Part shown: positions 12,656 to 24,406 of the stretch, in pieces
Layout of the letters: every line of letters starts with the position of its first letter
Position numbering within the stretch: position 1 is the stretch's first letter
NCBI GenBank assembly: GCA_949130485.1
Contig: OX422193.1
Location: 7,226,472-7,290,471 of the forward strand
Reading direction: 5' to 3'
Length of the DNA stretch: 64,000 nt
From: Agelas oroides
Lineage: Eukaryota; Porifera; Demospongiae; Agelasida; Agelasidae
Made by a program: the position numbers and the translations under genes
The notes under the pieces: model-generated
What the model saw: the letters and a program-made list of their open reading frames with translations, nothing else
Database searches by the model: none
Told to the model about the DNA's origin: nothing

Positions 12656-13879
12656 TAGCTACTTTCTTTACAAATGTCAAACCAGCCGTCATCATGTCAA
12701 GCACCCAAACAGCAGAGAGCTGGATGGGGGTAAAAAAAAACCAACAGTTTGGTTTGCAAATAGTGTGTCTCCTCTGAAGGTCTCTGAAGGTTGCATACTG
12801 GAGCTAAGACCCTAACTAAGCTTCGATGGTTGGAAGGTCTTGGAATGAGGCGACATATTTCCATGATGACGGCTGGTTTAAATGCAGTATACAAAATTGG
12901 ATGGTGGGGGAGGAAGACTATAAAGGGTATAGCTGGCAGCTTGATGTCACTCAATCACCATAGAACGTGGTGTGAACCAAGCTTGATGTAAGTTCCTTTC
13001 TGGCCAAAAGAACATATGCAGTGTCGTCCCACACAAGGATCTATAGATATCCCGTGTATGCTCTGACAAATGGGAAATTGTTTAACAAAAAGTCTATAAC
13101 AATGTACATGTAGTTAGAAGAGGCACAGGGTTGGTATAGAGGGATGGAGAGACAAGGGAAGGAAGAGAGGAAGGGAGGAAAGAGGGAGGGAGAGCCGCAG
13201 TTCACAGGTTGCTCACTGACATACTTGTCACGTGCACTACCAGTTGACACAACCCTAGCGACATAGCTACTAGTTGTGAGGAGAAATAACAAGCCATTCA
13301 TTATCTATCGTTCCGTCTGCATCATTTCATGCTCAGTTACCTCAACAAGGATGTACCAATCAAATACTAGGTCCATCTCCATCGCCATAGTTTCATACAC
13401 TGTGGTCTACCAAGGTCAAAACTGAGGTTAGGATGGTTGTGATAGTACCAGTGGAGTAACGAAATGTTTTTTCACCAATCTCGAAATGGTTACCAATCTA
13501 ATTAAGAACAAAAACATGCACACATGCCTTCACTGATGTTTCAACTTCTGTCAAAACAGCAGGAAGCACCCTATTATCTATGTAGCTCAAGTTCTCAGAT
13601 AGCTCAATCATTGATGGTCCATTACAAACTTTGCTGGTCTACTCCCTCTCACGCACACAAATTTGAACTTCATAGTTCTAATATTAGGTACTGAAGCAAA
13701 TCTATTGCATGGGATTTTTTTTTTGTAAGACCTGTTGAGACGTTTAAGTGTGCATTCATAGTACACTTGTCTTGAGAATGATGGTCGGCATATATATGTT
13801 AACCTTTAGCCAATATCTTCTGGTGCATCACTTGCAGTATAATTAACCTTATTCGATCTGTAAAATAGCTAACATACAG
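12656..13879. other. Intergenic DNA without recognised features
   Basis: Unique-looking, A/T-rich, with a short GGAAGGA-rich patch at 13145-13195. No exon with family similarity on either strand. Confidence 0.4.
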
Positions 13880-14120
13880 CCTCATTCACATGTGGTACTC
13901 CCAGCCTCATTCCCATTCTCTCCTAGTCTCATTCCCATGCAGTCTCCCAGCCTCAGTGCCATGGTCTCCCAGTCTCATTCCCATTCACTCTCCCAGCCTC
14001 ATTCCCATGCAGTCCACCCAGTTCCAGTCTTGCAGTGTGAGCAGTCATGCAGTCTCCCAGTCTGATTCCCATGCAGTATCACAGCCTAGTTCCCATGTGG
14101 TACTCCCAGCCTCATTCCCA
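13880..14120 (+). repeat. Degenerate minisatellite built from the MITE terminal motif
   Basis: CAGCCTCATTCCCATGCAGT and CCCAGTCTCATTCCCATG recur about nine times with irregular spacing. It lies just beyond the 3' end of the AprA-like gene. Confidence 0.75.
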
Positions 14121-14251
14121 TCACCAATATGCATAATATCAACTAATATGCACATTGAATGTTCAATAATACAACACCATAGTGATATATAGAAACAACA
14201 AACTCTACAGGTGGAGCATGGCAACCCAACTGTACACAAACTATCTTCTAC

Positions 14252-17200
14252 CTAGACCAGAGTTCCCTTGCAGCCACTCCCAGAACAAGGTGGGAAGGGG
14301 AACGTGTTTGGAACAATGTTCACCTGGGTGGTAAACTCATAGACTGTGTCTCTGGGACCTGCAAACGCTGCCTGTTGAATGAGATGTGAGAATAGATCAA
14401 GTGCAAGAGACTGGTGTGGTTTAGCTCTTCCTCTTCCTCCCTCCCTCCTTTTGAGCCTCTGACTATCACACACCCTTATGCCAAGATGTTTCTCTTTGAA
14501 CAAGGAGCTTCATGCACACTCCACTCATGCATTGCTATGCTTACTGTTAAAGGCTGGAAACTGCACCTCATTTTTACTCCCTGTTCCTCAGTGCCTTTGT
14601 TGTCAGTAGGACCATGTCTTCATCTCCATTCCTCCTTCATTCCCTCCCTTTCTCCTTTCCTCCCTCCCTTTCTCCCTCCTTCCCTCCCTCCTTCCCTCCC
14701 TCCTTCCCTCCCTCCTTCCCTCCTTCCATCCTCCCCCCCACCCTTCCTCCCTCCCTACCTCCCTCCTTCCCCCCTCCCACCCTCCCTTCCTCTTCTCTCC
14801 GCTCCCTTACCTGGATAAAGAATCCCCTCCATCCCTCTTCCGGTATTGAGACCTTAGCTACATACTGCCCATTGGGCTAAAATAAGAACGAAAAAAAGAA
14901 AGCGATGATAACACAATAAAGGCTGAGATGGAGGGCTGAGTTGTGCATGCAGCTATCACTGTTATACCCCACCTTCCCAAGTTGGTAGGAGGTGGGGTGT
15001 AATAGCTAGGGGATTTGAACAGGGCAATCTAATTCCTTTCTACAGGGGCTTTCATCAAATCAGGACTACACAAAATTCGCATGTGCAGAAAAAAAAACAT
15101 ATAAGGCAAATTTTCCTCCCAAACGGCATGCTGCTGGGGTCAAACCACCTTCATAATCCTCACCCACCACCAACCTGGGAGGGTGGGGCATAACAGTGAT
15201 AGGCGCATTAGCTTTGTTTCCAGTCTCCCACCACAGCCATCGTCGCTTGCAGCATGGAGAACACTACCACGCCACTCATACGACAAGCAATGATAGCTGT
15301 GGTGGAGGACTGGATATAGGAAGAAGTAGCAGCCTTGTTTGGTGGAGGACTGGAAAAGCCTGGGTATAGGAAGAAGCAGAAGGCGTTTTAGCCCTATACC
15401 CCAGGTTTTGGGGCAAAGGGCACATTAAAAGCCCAAAAGGGTGGGAAAGGCCTAACAAGAACCCTACTGAGGTATACAGAAGATTACTAAGGTATACAGA
15501 AGAGTACTTTAGTACTGAAAACAGCCTCTATGATACCAAAACAAGCTATAAGCCAACGTAAGGTGGCCAGAAGTCAAGAGAGGAGAGTGTAGCTCATGCT
15601 CGCTCACCTCCGGCTCCAGTTTCTCAGAGAACCAGAGGACAGGTTGAGGGGTGGGGTGGTCAGGGTCGGGTATTCCTGTGAGGAGACGAAAGTCTCTCCT
15701 GCATATAGCGGACACAGAGGACAGAATGTGAGCCACTAATTTAAATTTCTAGATCTTGCATGGATATTTGGAGAGCTGTACATACGTACATACAGCTCTC
15801 CAAATATCCACATACGTACGTACGCATGGGCTGCTTACATCAACTATAGGGTCAGTATTTCATAATGGCTGTGTCGTCATACCTCTTGGCTGTGAGTGTG
15901 GTTGCATGCCAGGCCTCCACTTTTGTTGGAGTGGTATCGGTTGTCATGGTGATATAGCCACCATCCACCGTCTGCCATATTAGGACAAGATGAATGTGCT
16001 CATACAATGTAACTTGGAAACACAAATTATAACAAATTTGATGCAAGTTTGGGCCCTCCAAGAATATTCATGAATGAGCAATTAATGAACCCCCTAAAAT
16101 AATAGGTGTAGATGTTATGCACAGTCACCCACTGCAGAGGATGCGTTTTGACCAACAACAAGCCTCATTAGCTGCGCTGGGGTGACCGGGAGATGGGGAC
16201 TGCAAAATGCACTTCAATGCACACCTTACACAGTTACTCACGTGTGATATGGGACCAAGATTGTATACAAATTTGTATGCACACAGTGGGCAAAATGTGC
16301 ACATATCAGAGAGTTGGGAGACTCTCTATGTAGGGATGGCGCGGACGCGCAATATATGCAGTATTTAAGCAAAAGCTGTATCCCTACATCTTTTTACATG
16401 CACTACAGTTGTACTTTAGTGTGGACAAGATGGAGGGATGCGGGGCTTTGTATATTTACTTCACTTTTAACCATCCCTAACTTGTTTACATACTTTTTGG
16501 CATGCCATCCCCTCTTTTTACATTTTAAAATATATGTGGCAGTCCCAGGTAGAAATCGAACATTATTCCATTGCGTATTATGACTGTGTTACCACATTCG
16601 AAGCACTGTAGCGCAGAACTTCCATCAAGGGCGGGGCTCATACACGCTACATAGACGTATCAGGTATTCATGCAGCTTCACTGCACGTATGAGCCCTGCC
16701 CTTAATGGAAGTTTTGTACTACAGTGCTTCGAATGTGGTAATGCGGTCAAATTACGTAACGGAATAATGTTCGATTTCTACCCGAGACTGCCACATATAC
16801 ATTATATCACAGTATGACAAGCAGTGTAACTAAGGAACCTGATTGGGCCCCCAAGGTCACTATGGATACAGAGACGACTCACATGATTCATGGTCCAGGT
16901 CATCTTGGGTCTTGGGGCATGCTAAGGAGGGAGATGAGCAGACCATCTTAGAAACTAAACCAGCAGACAATGCCATGCTAAGGAGAGACAGAGGTGAGCA
17001 GACCATCTTAGAAACTAAACCAGCAGACAATGCCATGCTAAGGAGAGACAGAGGTGAGCAGACCATCTTAGAAACTAAACCAGCAGACAATGCCACAGGT
17101 ACATTTCCAGCCCTCCCACAGCTTCTGTTGCTACAAGATCACATGATCACATCATTTCCAATAAAAATGACATCATCATGCAATGTTGGTGCTTCACGTG

Positions 17201-20200
17201 ATGATTCGTCAGAGTTGACCCAGGCCTTCACCCCTCGTTATCTCCACATATTGTTGTCAATATACAAACGGAAGAGTAAACAAAACTGGGGAGGCCCGGG
17301 AACAAGGCTTGAACAAGGTTACACCCTCCCCACAAACACGGGGGTAAACCTCTCAGTGGTACTTGCTGTATTGAAGTCTTACACTCAAGCGATGATTGAG
17401 GTTAGGATGTGCTGGCTAGCTAGTTGTGCTTACCAGGAGAAGTGAGAGGTAGAATGTTCTACCGTCCAAGATCAGGCTGATGTGGTGACCCACCAGAGAA
17501 TGCTCAGCATCCGGAACAACCCTGATGTGTGTGTGTGTGTGTGTGTGTGCGTGCGCGTGTGTGGAGAGGGGAGGAGAGGAAGGAGGTGTATGGTCATATA
17601 ATATATACATGAAACACTAGTCTTGTTCCCAGGCCCCAACCCAGCTAGTCTCATTCCCAGGTCCCAACCCAGCTACTATCATTCCCAGGCCCCAACCCAG
17701 CTAGTCACATTCCCAGGCCCTCACCCAGCTAGTGTCGTTCCCAGGCCCCCACCCAGCTAGTCACATTCCCAGGTTCCCACCCAGCTAGTCTCATTCCCAG
17801 GCCCCCACCCAGCTAGTCACATTCCCAGGTTCCCACCCAGCTAGTCTCATTCCCAGGCCCCCACCCAGCTAGTCACGTTCCCAGGTCCCCACCCAGCTAG
17901 TCTCATTCCCAGGCCCTCACCCAGCTAGTGTCGTTCCCAGGCCCCCACCCAGCTAGTCATGTTCCCAGGTTCCCACCCAGCTAGTCTCATTCCCAGGCCC
18001 CCACCCAGCTAGTGTCGTTCCCAGGCCCCCACCCAGCTAGTCACGTTCCCAGGCCCCCACCCAGCTAGTCTCAGTCCCAGGCCCCCACCCAGCTAGTCTC
18101 GTTCCCAGGCCCCACCCAGCTTTTCATCACTTGCAGTGCATATATAGAAAAGGGTCTGGTATCTCTCCTCACATGAGAATAACATACTTGAAAACCTTCT
18201 GAATGAACAGGTGGTCTTGTGCATATTATTCTATACCGACGCACACTCAACGCTTGTAGCTTGGTAAGTGTACTGGTACCCTTGCCGTTCTGAGCCCCAG
18301 TGTACCGACGCACACTCTTTCTAACATCCTTTCTATCGTGACATTAGCCACATTGAGAAAAGGTACCAGGTCCTCTCCCACTTTTCTGTACTGCAAGCGA
18401 CAGAAAGGTGGCCAGGGGACTGGGAACAAGACTATGCTATGCCAGCCAAAAGACATAGAAATTTTCTAACTACTTTACTATCTATGGTTTGTCGTGGATG
18501 TGCAATTTGACTTCATGATGTAACAGTGATGTAATGACGATGTAATACCTGTATGTGGATACATATATACAAGAGCGCATAAGAACGGGCGGCTAGAGTA
18601 AGAGCGTGTAACTCCAATAGAAGCCCGTAGTCCGGGCAAAATTATTGAACCGTACTAAAAATAGAACATCCGGTCACGTGTGCACTTATAAGGGCTTATG
18701 TCAACGCAGCGTGCGCAGTGCGTGTTACTATTTTTAGTACTGGCGGTAAATTCCGCCCGGTTTCGAATTTTACGTAGTTACACGCTCTTACTCTAGCCGC
18801 CCGTTCTTATGCGCTCTTGATATATATTATGTCTTTGTACATACCTACTTGTGGCTCAGCACTCCAGTGCTGAGACAGAAATGGAAACATGGCAAAACGA
18901 AACAAAAGAATTTTCACAAAGTGATGTCATTCACTACTACGCCAACCAGCAGATCCATCACTTGCAAATGCAGCGCTGTGTCACACAGAACATTTATCAT
19001 TAATATTTTTTTAAAGAAATGACCTGTTATTTGTTAGTATGAACCACAAGAACGTAGACTCCACCTCACTGGCGAACGCTATGGTTGAAGTCTGGTACGA
19101 GGGCGATATTCACTTACCTGGTATATTTCTCCCCCATGAGGTTGTCCCAAAAGTAGTATGAATCGTCTGGCAGAAAGAACTCGTCACCACCTGCCGAGAT
19201 GAGCAGCTTCGGCATCGTCAACCGATTGATGTAAACTGTAATACGAGCATGAGAACATACGAGGAAGAGAGATTAAATATGAGATACTGTGTGTGTGTTT
19301 ACAAGTTGTTTATCTGAGGAAGAGCGATTAAGTATGGAAGTCAATGGGGAGGCCTTAATTGCAGCTGCGTGTAGTTTATAGAAAGCCGTATTTTTTACTA
19401 CAAGTCATGCGAGAATCCGTATCAGTTCACAAGTTACCCATGCTATAGCTAAACATAAAATCGAAGGTTTGTACGATAAAACCATTATCACCATAATACT
19501 AAGCTATACCGGGGAAAATATCGACTGTCTATCTATATTTTATCTATCTATCTACCTATCTATCTATTCATTTAATTAATCTTTCCACCCATCTGTCCAT
19601 ACCCCTATGAGGTATATCATAAACAATCTACAATACATACCATAAGGGTCCACAATATCAGCAAGCTGCTGGACCAACGGATTGTCAAGTTCAGCAGTGA
19701 TGTTCAACTCCCAGTAGTCCTTGAAGGCAAATGTCCACCCTCCAAGCGATCGGTAGTGATGGTGTGTGTTCTAGGAAGGGAGGGGGAGAGGGAGGGAGAG
19801 AGGGAAGGAGGGAGGGGGAGAGGGAGGGGGAGAGGGAGGGGGAGAGGGAAGGAGGGAGGGGGGAGAGGGAAGGAGGGAGGGGGAGAGGGAGGGGGAGAGG
19901 GAAGGAGGGAGGGGGAGAGGGAGGGGGAGAGGGAGGGGGAGAGGGAAGGAGGGAAGGGGAGAGGGAGGGGGAGAGGGAAGGAGGGAGGGGGAGAGGGAGG
20001 GGGAGAGGGGAGGAGGGAGGGGGGGGGAGGAGAAAGTTGAGGGGGATGGGAGAATGACTTCCAGGCAGCAGGTAGTAGGTGTGTGTGTGGGTGTGAGGTT
20101 AGTGCGGGTGCTGTGGACGTGGCAATGGTATCTTCAGTTCTTCAGAGCGACATACTACATACACCTGGCACTAATATCCTCCCTTCTTCTCCTCCCCCTC

Positions 20201-23200
20201 TCCTGCCCCCCCCCCCCCCCCCCCCCACTATACCTGGCACTAATATCCTCCCTTCTCCTCCTCCCCCTCTCCTGCCCTCCCCCCCCCTCTATACCTGGCA
20301 CTAATATATTGTCCCTTCTCCTCCTCCCCCTCTCCCCCCCCCCCCTCTATACCTGGCACTAATATATCATTCCTTCTCCTCCTCCCCCTCTATACCTGGC
20401 ACTAATATACCCTCCCTTCTCCTCCTCCCCCCCCCCCCCAACACAGAACCATCACTGAGCAATTATATCACCACACAGTTAGCAGCTTCCTAAATAGAGT
20501 ACATGGCTTCAGGAGTTTCGAGGAGCACGTACGTGGGCAAGGGCCAGCCTTAATTAATCTAGAAAAAACATATTCAGGAATAGTTTTGTCTGTGTGTAGG
20601 AGGGGAACCCCAAAATCAACATCACTCGTGGTACCTTGACAAAGTTGAGCTCATCCATCACTATGGGAACAATCCCAATGACCCTCTTGTCCACTGCACC
20701 CACTGTCCATGTTGTCCACCCTCGCTGTGTGCGTGTATGTGTGTGTGTGTGTGTATGTGTGTGAGGAGTGCATGTGTGATGTGTGACACAGGAGCAACAT
20801 ACAAGAAATTGAAGTACAAAGGACGGCAGCTAGAGTACGTAAAATAAAGAGTTAGCTTATGAGGAGAAAAATAGAATTTAAGCCAGCAGTTACCACAAAT
20901 CCAACCCAGGGCTTCTGGCTTGAGCTGCCAGTGCTCTGCCACTGACACATGACCACTGAAGAACAACCAGCTTTTCTCGATTTTGTCGCATACTATCAAA
21001 CATCAGCTACATTCTCAGTCTCCCACATGTGAGCGAAAAACTGAAGGTTATAGTGCAAGCGACAGAATGCTGGGTGGGGCCTTGGAACGAGACTATAGAA
21101 ACATGCATTTGGTGTTAAACATGTGCTTATAGTATAAAACATGTCTCGTGTTGAGTAGGTGACAGGCATATGGTCAGATGGGAAGGAAGAAAGACATGCA
21201 AAAGGGCACGTAGAAGAGTTATGTAAGAATGATTCTGTGTCTACCTTTGATGCTCCTGCCACTGCAAACTTGTTGATCTTGGCCTGAGGATTCTTCTGTG
21301 CAGCAAATGAAGTGATGGTGTCCATTGCTCGAACAACTGCCTGTATGATAAGTTGATGTGGAATAGAGTGTGAATAGTGGAATGGGAATTAAAGATTAGA
21401 AAATCGATTTCAAGTGTGGAATGGAATGGATGTAGTGGCATGGGATTGGGATAGGAAAGATAGATTTTGAGTATGGAATGGAATCAGAGCAGGGGAATGG
21501 AAGCAGAGTGGTGGAATGGGAAACAAGATCAGAAAGACTGGGAATGGGGATGGTGGATTGGGAATGTGACCTTGGTCATGGGGAGTCTGAGCAGGTAATC
21601 AGGTTTGTCTGGTTCCATGATGAAATGGTGCCACGTGTACGCAATGATGGCATCCTCAGTCCGACTCTTGTGGGTTGGGTCCTCCTATGAGACAAAATAA
21701 AGTGACAGTATCATCCAATAATACAATTCCGACTTCCATGAAGCCCCACAGGGCCCATTCTGATACATATAACCTTGTTTCATGCAAGGCAGGAATGAAG
21801 CAGCTAGAGACTCTAGGAATTAGTCAACAAGACTATAGATCAACTTACACTGAAGACTATGGGCTCATTTGGGATCTGGAACAGTGTGGCCGTCACCCTG
21901 GAAACACATTACATCAAAAGAACTGAGTAAAAATGCATTATCATCGAGCAATGTAGAAGGAAGAAGAGCCCCATTACAGCTAGGGAAAATCAGTCCACTG
22001 CCAGCACCAAAGTGAGCATTGCTGTAAGCCCTACCATCTGCAAATAATTAATAATGTTTTGCTCTAGTGAACATTCTAATTTGTAGACATGTATAAATTA
22101 GCTTCCAGAGTCTGGGAAAAAGACTGGGAGGTGGAGACTCCTGCCTTAAACACAGCTTCAATTTCTCTGCTAGCGTCTATTTATTGTTGAGAAATGCGAC
22201 CCTATCATATTGAGAAATATACAGTGACCCTAACTCACGTTGATGTAGAGAAGGCCAGTGTTGTGGCAAAGAGACAGTCAGAGCTGGCAATGTCTGGTAA
22301 CCTGTGATACAAACATGAAACAAGGTTGCCATGGTAATGAGCTGTAAGAGGGGGTGTGGCTTATGCTACATAAAACATGTGGTCACTAGATCACTCGCTG
22401 AGGCTATAGTTAAGAAACGATTACAAAAGTTTAGAACCACAATGAAAGCTCTCTTTATGAAAATTTCCTTCCACGAAAATAATATAAAATGGGAGTTAGT
22501 CTTGTTCCGAGACTTCATTTGACACATATAACAAACGTGATACCATACTAAGAGTGGTTTTGGGTCTGGGACTGAGACTAATGATCTAAGGCACATGTCA
22601 CCCACCCATCGTGGTTGCTCCCCCCAGTGATGTAGATGAAGGCAGTGTCAGGAAATTCCAGTTTATCTGGAATGTTGATCACTAGGTAGTGCCACCAGAC
22701 TGACTGGCTGACCAGGGAGGCTGGTGAGTGTGTGTGTGAGTGAGAGGGGAGGGGGGAGGGGAGGGGACATGTGCGTGTGTGTGAGGCCAAGAAAAACAAA
22801 GTTATTTACTTTTCTTTTAGGAAAACATACAGAACTAGTTCCTAAACAACAGGTTTCGATACCACAAACTTGATATTGAAAGCTATGTGATTGTTATCAA
22901 TCTTGTTTGGGTGAAAGTATCATAACTGTTTTCTGTAACCAAACTGTCAAGCAACCACACAATACACAGGGGGGGAATACACACCTGTATTAAGCTCCTG
23001 TTTCAACCTCTTATACTGTTGGCACAAGCCGAAAACTGTGAGAACAAGCTTTGAAGTATGCCTTCTTTGCTGAATAACGGACCCTCCAAAAAGTGGACTA
23101 CCTCTCTACAGCGGACAGATCACTTGCCCTCGGATTGATTTTACCATAGAACTAATACATTTCGAACCTCCGAGAAGCGGACACCTCTCAACTCCGTACA

Positions 23201-24183
23201 ACGGACACTGATGAGTCCCAGACTTACCTTAGCCAATACAAAATTACCTCCGAAAACGGACAGTGAAACTACACCCACCAATAGTTCTGTATATAATGCA
23301 AACGCTTCTCAACTGCTTTCGTAAGATTGTGCTCCATCATCGCTGGTTCAAAGACCAGGCATTATATTAGTACTTGTTGCTCATCGTGCTAGCCTTTCTC
23401 GCCATGGTACATGAACGTCGAAGAATGTCAAAAAGCAGAGAAAGGTCTTGGAGTATTAATAACGTTAGGGAGGCTGTAGACCGATGTATTTTCTACTGAG
23501 CTTCACTCTACCACTTCTTGTCCACCCAACGTCATTAATTTTAGGTGATCATTTCTCTTAGGCTAGAGAACGAGGCAAAACCTGGCCTCGAGTACGTTTT
23601 AGGGTCTCCTGGGCGGTGTAGGGCCTTGGTTTGTAATCGTGCATGAGCACTAGAAATAGCCTCATTCCCAGGCATACCCACTGTCCAGATTTGGTTTTTG
23701 TACGCTGTGAGCAATCCAAAACATGAATGGTGGAAAGGCCCAGGAACGAGACTATTCTATAAACACAGTAGATATGTTACAACATTTAGTCTATTGGATG
23801 TGGCACGCAACCTATCATAAAATAAATTATCACAATGTACTGTATCAGCTGCAATACTTAGCTTGTTTTTACAGTGCACAAGAGAGATAGTTACTATTCA
23901 ACCAACACTACAGCATTGTCAAATTATGAGTGCATCTGCACACTTTATGTGGTTCTTACACTTCTGTCCTCAATACAATCCTCCACTTACGTGAGAGCCA
24001 TGTTTGCGAGGTCATGTTGATAAAGTACGCCGTGTAGCCATCTCCTCTGAAGGAATGGCCCAGATCTGTGTACGTGTATGTGGGATCTGGCTTGTTGACA
24101 TAGTCATCAAGTGGCGTCGCGGAGACCAGCCGCAGTAGCAGCAGTAGTGCGGCTGTAGGGAGAAACGAACACCGCTGCATCAT
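14252..24183 (-). CDS. AprA/PqaA-like secreted alpha/beta hydrolase (PhoPQ_related family), 14+ exons
   Basis: Reading 5'->3' on the minus strand, the exons are 24183-23991, 22720-22606, 22301-22239, 21897-21849, 21684-21571, 21340-21245, 20724-20635, 19770-19641, 19235-19118, 17521-17434, 15971-15883, 15698-15608, 14876-14811 and 14371-14252 (stop). All have AG/GT borders, and all phases agree except one unresolved join. The product is about 473 aa. It starts with a leucine-rich signal peptide (MMQRCSFLPTAALLLLL, probable cleavage after LVSA). Family landmarks follow: TPLDDYV, TSQTWL, VWWHYLVI, TGGSNHDG, QIPNEPIVF, AVAGASK|RGWTTW, HHYRSLGGWTFAFKDY, MPKLLISAGGDEFF, VVPDAEHSL, RRDFRL, NIVPNTFPFPPC. 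The presumed triad is Ser209 (GASK), Asp301 (GGDE) and His330 (AEHSL). In Dictyostelium the family member AprA is a secreted proliferation repressor; bacterial PqaA is PhoPQ-regulated. The join between 17434 and 15971 may lack a tiny exon, or the next exon may begin at 15998. The gene is head-to-head with CDC37. Confidence 0.9.
14625..14800 (+). repeat. (CCTCCTTC)n pyrimidine tract
   Basis: Short units of TCCCTCCTTCCC. In the last intron of the AprA-like gene, starting about 10 bp after a splice donor on the minus strand, where it reads as purine. Confidence 0.95.
15762..15809. repeat. Perfect hairpin, 19-bp stem and 10-nt loop
   Basis: GGATATTTGGAGAGCTGTA and its exact reverse complement. 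In the AprA-like intron between the exons at 15883 and 15698. Confidence 0.85.
16060..16205 (+). repeat. SINE-like dispersed repeat, copy B
   Basis: GCTGCGCTGGGGTGACCGGG and TAGATGTTATGCACAGTCAC align with 11450-11605. Confidence 0.6.
16308..16540. mobile_element. Repeat fragment shared with CDC37 intron 10
   Basis: 16308-16380 (CAGAGAGTTGGGAGACTCTC and GTAGGGATGGCGC) matches 36645-36720 in reverse complement. 16380-16520 matches the arms of the 35178-35790 inverted repeat. It lies in an intron of the AprA-like gene. Confidence 0.6.
16541..16797. mobile_element. Inverted-repeat element (about 257 bp) with arms of about 105 bp
   Basis: Left end GGCAGTCCCAGGTAGAAATC, right end is its near reverse complement; loop of about 45 bp. 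Diverged pieces of the same family occur at 38132-38260 and at 1-170. Confidence 0.75.
16915..17096 (+). repeat. 60-bp tandem repeat, three units
   Basis: GAGCAGACCATCTTAGAAAC starts at 16935, 16995 and 17055. In-frame length opens a 200-codon frame (16843-17445) antisense to the AprA-like gene, including over its exon at 17434-17521 edge; no gene is proposed. Confidence 0.9.
17525..17562 (-). repeat. (CA)n on the minus strand before an AprA-like acceptor
   Basis: GT run on the plus strand. Read on the minus strand it ends ACACATCAG at the acceptor of the exon at 17521. Confidence 0.9.
17620..18122 (+). repeat. 28-bp minisatellite built from the MITE terminal motif, about 17 units
   Basis: Unit CCAGCTAGTCTCATTCCCAG plus GCCCCCAC. 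The part CTAGTCTC(A/G)TTCCCAGGCCC is a variant of the MITE end TAGCCTCGTTCCCAGGCC. In an intron of the AprA-like gene. Confidence 0.9.
18571..18820. mobile_element. MITE with perfect 43-bp terminal inverted repeats (250 bp), intact copy
   Basis: It starts AAGAGCGCATAAGAACGGGC and the first 43 bp recur exactly as reverse complement at the end. No coding capacity. It lies in the AprA-like gene, intron between the 19118 and 17521 exon edges. Likely recent, since the arms have not diverged. Confidence 0.85.
19775..20040 (+). repeat. Homopurine minisatellite (GGGAGAGGGA)n
   Basis: About 260 bp of nearly pure G/A. On the minus (coding) strand it is a giant pyrimidine tract directly before the acceptor of the exon at 19770. 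Confidence 0.95.
20160..20440 (+). repeat. Tandem repeat with CTGGCACTAATAT plus C-runs, five units
   Basis: CTGGCACTAATAT starts near 20165, 20231, 20297, 20352 and 20396, each followed by CCTTCTCCTCCTCCCC and a C-homopolymer of variable length. Confidence 0.9.
20880..20990 (-). mobile_element. tRNA-derived SINE fragment
   Basis: On the minus strand TCAGTGGCAGAGCACTGG (A-box-like) is followed by GCCCTGGGTTGGATTTG (B-box-like). It lies in an intron of the AprA-like gene. Confidence 0.5.
22800..23059. other. Intron 1 of the AprA-like gene, proximal part
   Basis: No recognised feature; unique A/T-rich DNA between exon 2 and the CGGACA repeat. Confidence 0.4.
23060..23280 (-). repeat. Transposon-end-like repeat with recurring CGGACA
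   Basis: CGGACA recurs several times (AGCGGACAGATC, GAAGCGGACACCTCTC, CAACGGACACTG, AACGGACAGTG). This resembles DNA-transposon termini seen in many invertebrates. Intron 1 of the AprA-like gene; no transposase seen. Confidence 0.5.
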
Positions 24184-24247
24184 CTCTCTTCGCGGTTGTT
24201 GATTTTTCAGCTCGGCTGATCGGGGTCATATGATTTTTTTTTTTACG

Positions 24248-24290
24248 AGCTCCACCTACTTTCTTGGAGAGAAAATGGGTGGAGCTCGCT
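24248..24290. repeat. Short inverted repeat in the divergent promoter
   Basis: Arms CGAGCTCCACCTA and TGGGTGGAGCTCG flank a loop of about 17 bp and can form a stem of about 12 bp. It lies 65-107 bp upstream of the AprA-like start codon, so it could fall in that gene's 5' leader or core promoter. Confidence 0.6.
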
Positions 24291-24406
24291 AGTATAAATG
24301 CATGACGTCACCTTTAGCCTTGTTCGACGTTCCCAGCCCCCGGACCGGGCTTCCCCTAGCGGTGGGTTAGGGAATGAGACTGCACTAAGCTTGTGGGCGT
24401 GTCCGG

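Noticed and set aside
14414..14880. Pro/Ser-rich ORFs over the CCTCC tract
   Set aside because: Low-complexity translation of a pyrimidine repeat, antisense to AprA-like exons at 14811-14876.
15762..15809. Possible microRNA precursor hairpin
   Set aside because: A 19-bp perfect stem with a 10-nt loop is too short and too perfect for a typical precursor; more likely a foldback remnant.
16843..17445. 200-codon plus-strand ORF
   Set aside because: Opened by the 60-bp triplication. It overlaps antisense to an intron and exon edge of the AprA-like gene, and no domain was recognised.
17620..18122. Possible CRISPR-like array (28-bp units, about 17 copies)
   Set aside because: Units are adjacent with no unique spacers, in an animal-type intron; it is a minisatellite.
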